Below are positions 63,532 through 64,000 of a DNA stretch of 64,000 bases, piece by piece. How positions within the stretch are numbered: position 1 is the first letter of the stretch; the number at the start of each line of letters is the position of its first letter. The notes under the pieces were generated by a model. That model saw only the letters and a list, made by a program, of their open reading frames with translations. It did not search any database and was not told where the DNA came from. The DNA is from Polynucleobacter sp. MWH-CaK5. GTDB lineage: Bacteria > Pseudomonadota > Gammaproteobacteria > Burkholderiales > Burkholderiaceae. The stretch lies in assembly GCF_018687615.1 (NCBI RefSeq), contig NZ_CP061299.1, positions 496,001 to 560,000 of the forward strand. The letters are read 5' to 3'. Made by a program: the position numbers and the translations under genes.

Positions 63532-64000
63532 ATGTCTACAGAACAAATATTAGGATTGGTGACAGGTATCTTTTTTGGCTTCTTATTGCAAAAAGGCCGT
63601 GTACTTCGTTACGACAAACAAGTGGGTGCAATGCTGTTTAAAGACATGACGATTTTTAAGTTCATGTTGTCAGCAATCATCGTGGGTATGTTTGGTATTT
63701 TGGCCATGCATGACATGGGCATCATCAAACTCAGCCATAAAGCCATGAACGTCGGTGCTATTTTGGTGGGCGGCTCATTGTTTGGTATTGGTTGGGCAGT
63801 GATGGGCTTTTGCCCAGGCACATCGGTTGGTGCGATTGGTGAAGGCCGTTGGCACTCTGTATTTGGTGCGATTGGCATGATTGTGGGTGCTGGTATTTAT
63901 GCTGAGTTATTCCCATTCTTTAAATCCACCGTTTTATCTTGGGCTGATTTTGGCAAGATTGGTTTGCCTGAAGTATTGGGTATCAATCACTGGGTGATTG
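63532..64000 (+). CDS. YeeE/YedE family sulfur transporter, second half-protein (partial)
   Basis: ATG 63532, one base after the previous stop; open to the window end (156 codons). ILGLVTGIFFGFLLQKGRVLR at the start and GWAVMGFCPGTSVGAIGEG with the conserved Cys show it is the partner half of the YeeE fold. The 3' end is outside. Confidence 0.85.
   Translation, partial: MSTEQILGLVTGIFFGFLLQKGRVLRYDKQVGAMLFKDMTIFKFMLSAIIVGMFGILAMHDMGIIKLSHKAMNVGAILVGGSLFGIGWAVMGFCPGTSVGAIGEGRWHSVFGAIGMIVGAGIYAELFPFFKSTVLSWADFGKIGLPEVLGINHWVI

Noticed and set aside
63609..63878. 89-codon minus frame at the window end
   Set aside because: Antisense to the second YeeE gene, which runs off the window and has the conserved Cys motif.

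Overview
The window reads as chromosome of a mid-GC, free-living betaproteobacterium of the Burkholderiaceae, most like Polynucleobacter. This rests on gene order (pheA-hisC-tyrA-aroA-cmk-rpsA-ihfB-lapAB-hldE-hldD, rpsP-rimM-trmD-rplS, yceD-rpmF-plsX-fabHDG-acpP-fabF, mucD-lepA-lepB-rnc-era-recO-pdxJ-acpS-nagZ), on lipopolysaccharide heptose genes, and on A/T-leaning third codon positions. I could not compute GC or run a search, so the genus is an inference. Coding density is very high. No rRNA, tRNA, CRISPR array, transposase or phage gene was seen.

Layout. 1-8991: aromatic amino acid genes (pheA tail, hisC, tyrA, aroA), an inserted LhgO-like FAD oxidoreductase, then cmk, rpsA, ihfB, lapA, lapB. 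9058-12579: heptose synthesis (hldE kinase part, hldD), a ComEA-like DNA-binding protein, cysM. 12615-16908: mltB, etfBA, a membrane protein and a META-domain lipoprotein. 16987-19060: rpsP-rimM-trmD-rplS. 19152-25796: Nudix hydrolase, CobD/CbiB-like protein, rsgA, M48 protease, two outer-membrane beta-barrel genes (one split by a frameshift), orn. 25830-38331: AEC transporter, three molybdenum cofactor genes (mog, moeA, moaA) in separate places, pmbA, thyA-folA, an FbpBC-type iron ABC pair without a binding protein, a TrxR-like ferredoxin-NADP reductase with FdxA ferredoxin, and a D-2-hydroxyacid dehydrogenase. 38345-46181: rne and, divergently, rluC with a FAH hydrolase, a HAD phosphatase and an S49 protease; then a tetrapyrrole-methylase protein and maf on the minus strand. 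46195-52493: the rpmF/fatty-acid synthesis cluster. 52692-62592: mucD through nagZ, interrupted by a Phd/VapC toxin-antitoxin pair between recO and pdxJ. 62597-64000: a 61-residue unknown gene and two YeeE/YedE-type sulfur transporter genes, the last cut by the window edge.

Most of the window is housekeeping. Translational coupling is common: ATGA or GTGA overlaps join hisC/tyrA, ihfB/lapA, hldE/hldD, nudix/cobD-like, rluC/FAH and lepB/rnc. The accessory or unusual parts are the frameshifted barrel gene with its structured neighbourhood (23.1-25.2 kb), the orphan iron transporter with overlapping divergent starts and a Fur-like dyad (31.2 kb), the toxin-antitoxin insertion with palindromes over its promoter (59.4-60.2 kb), the lack of rpoE/rseAB between fabF and mucD, a pseudoknot-capable rpmF-plsX spacer (47.0 kb), and the yeeE promoter carrying two tandem 10-bp palindromes (62.9 kb). 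I did not find a convincing entirely new multi-gene system; the best leads are regulatory structures and the split barrel gene.
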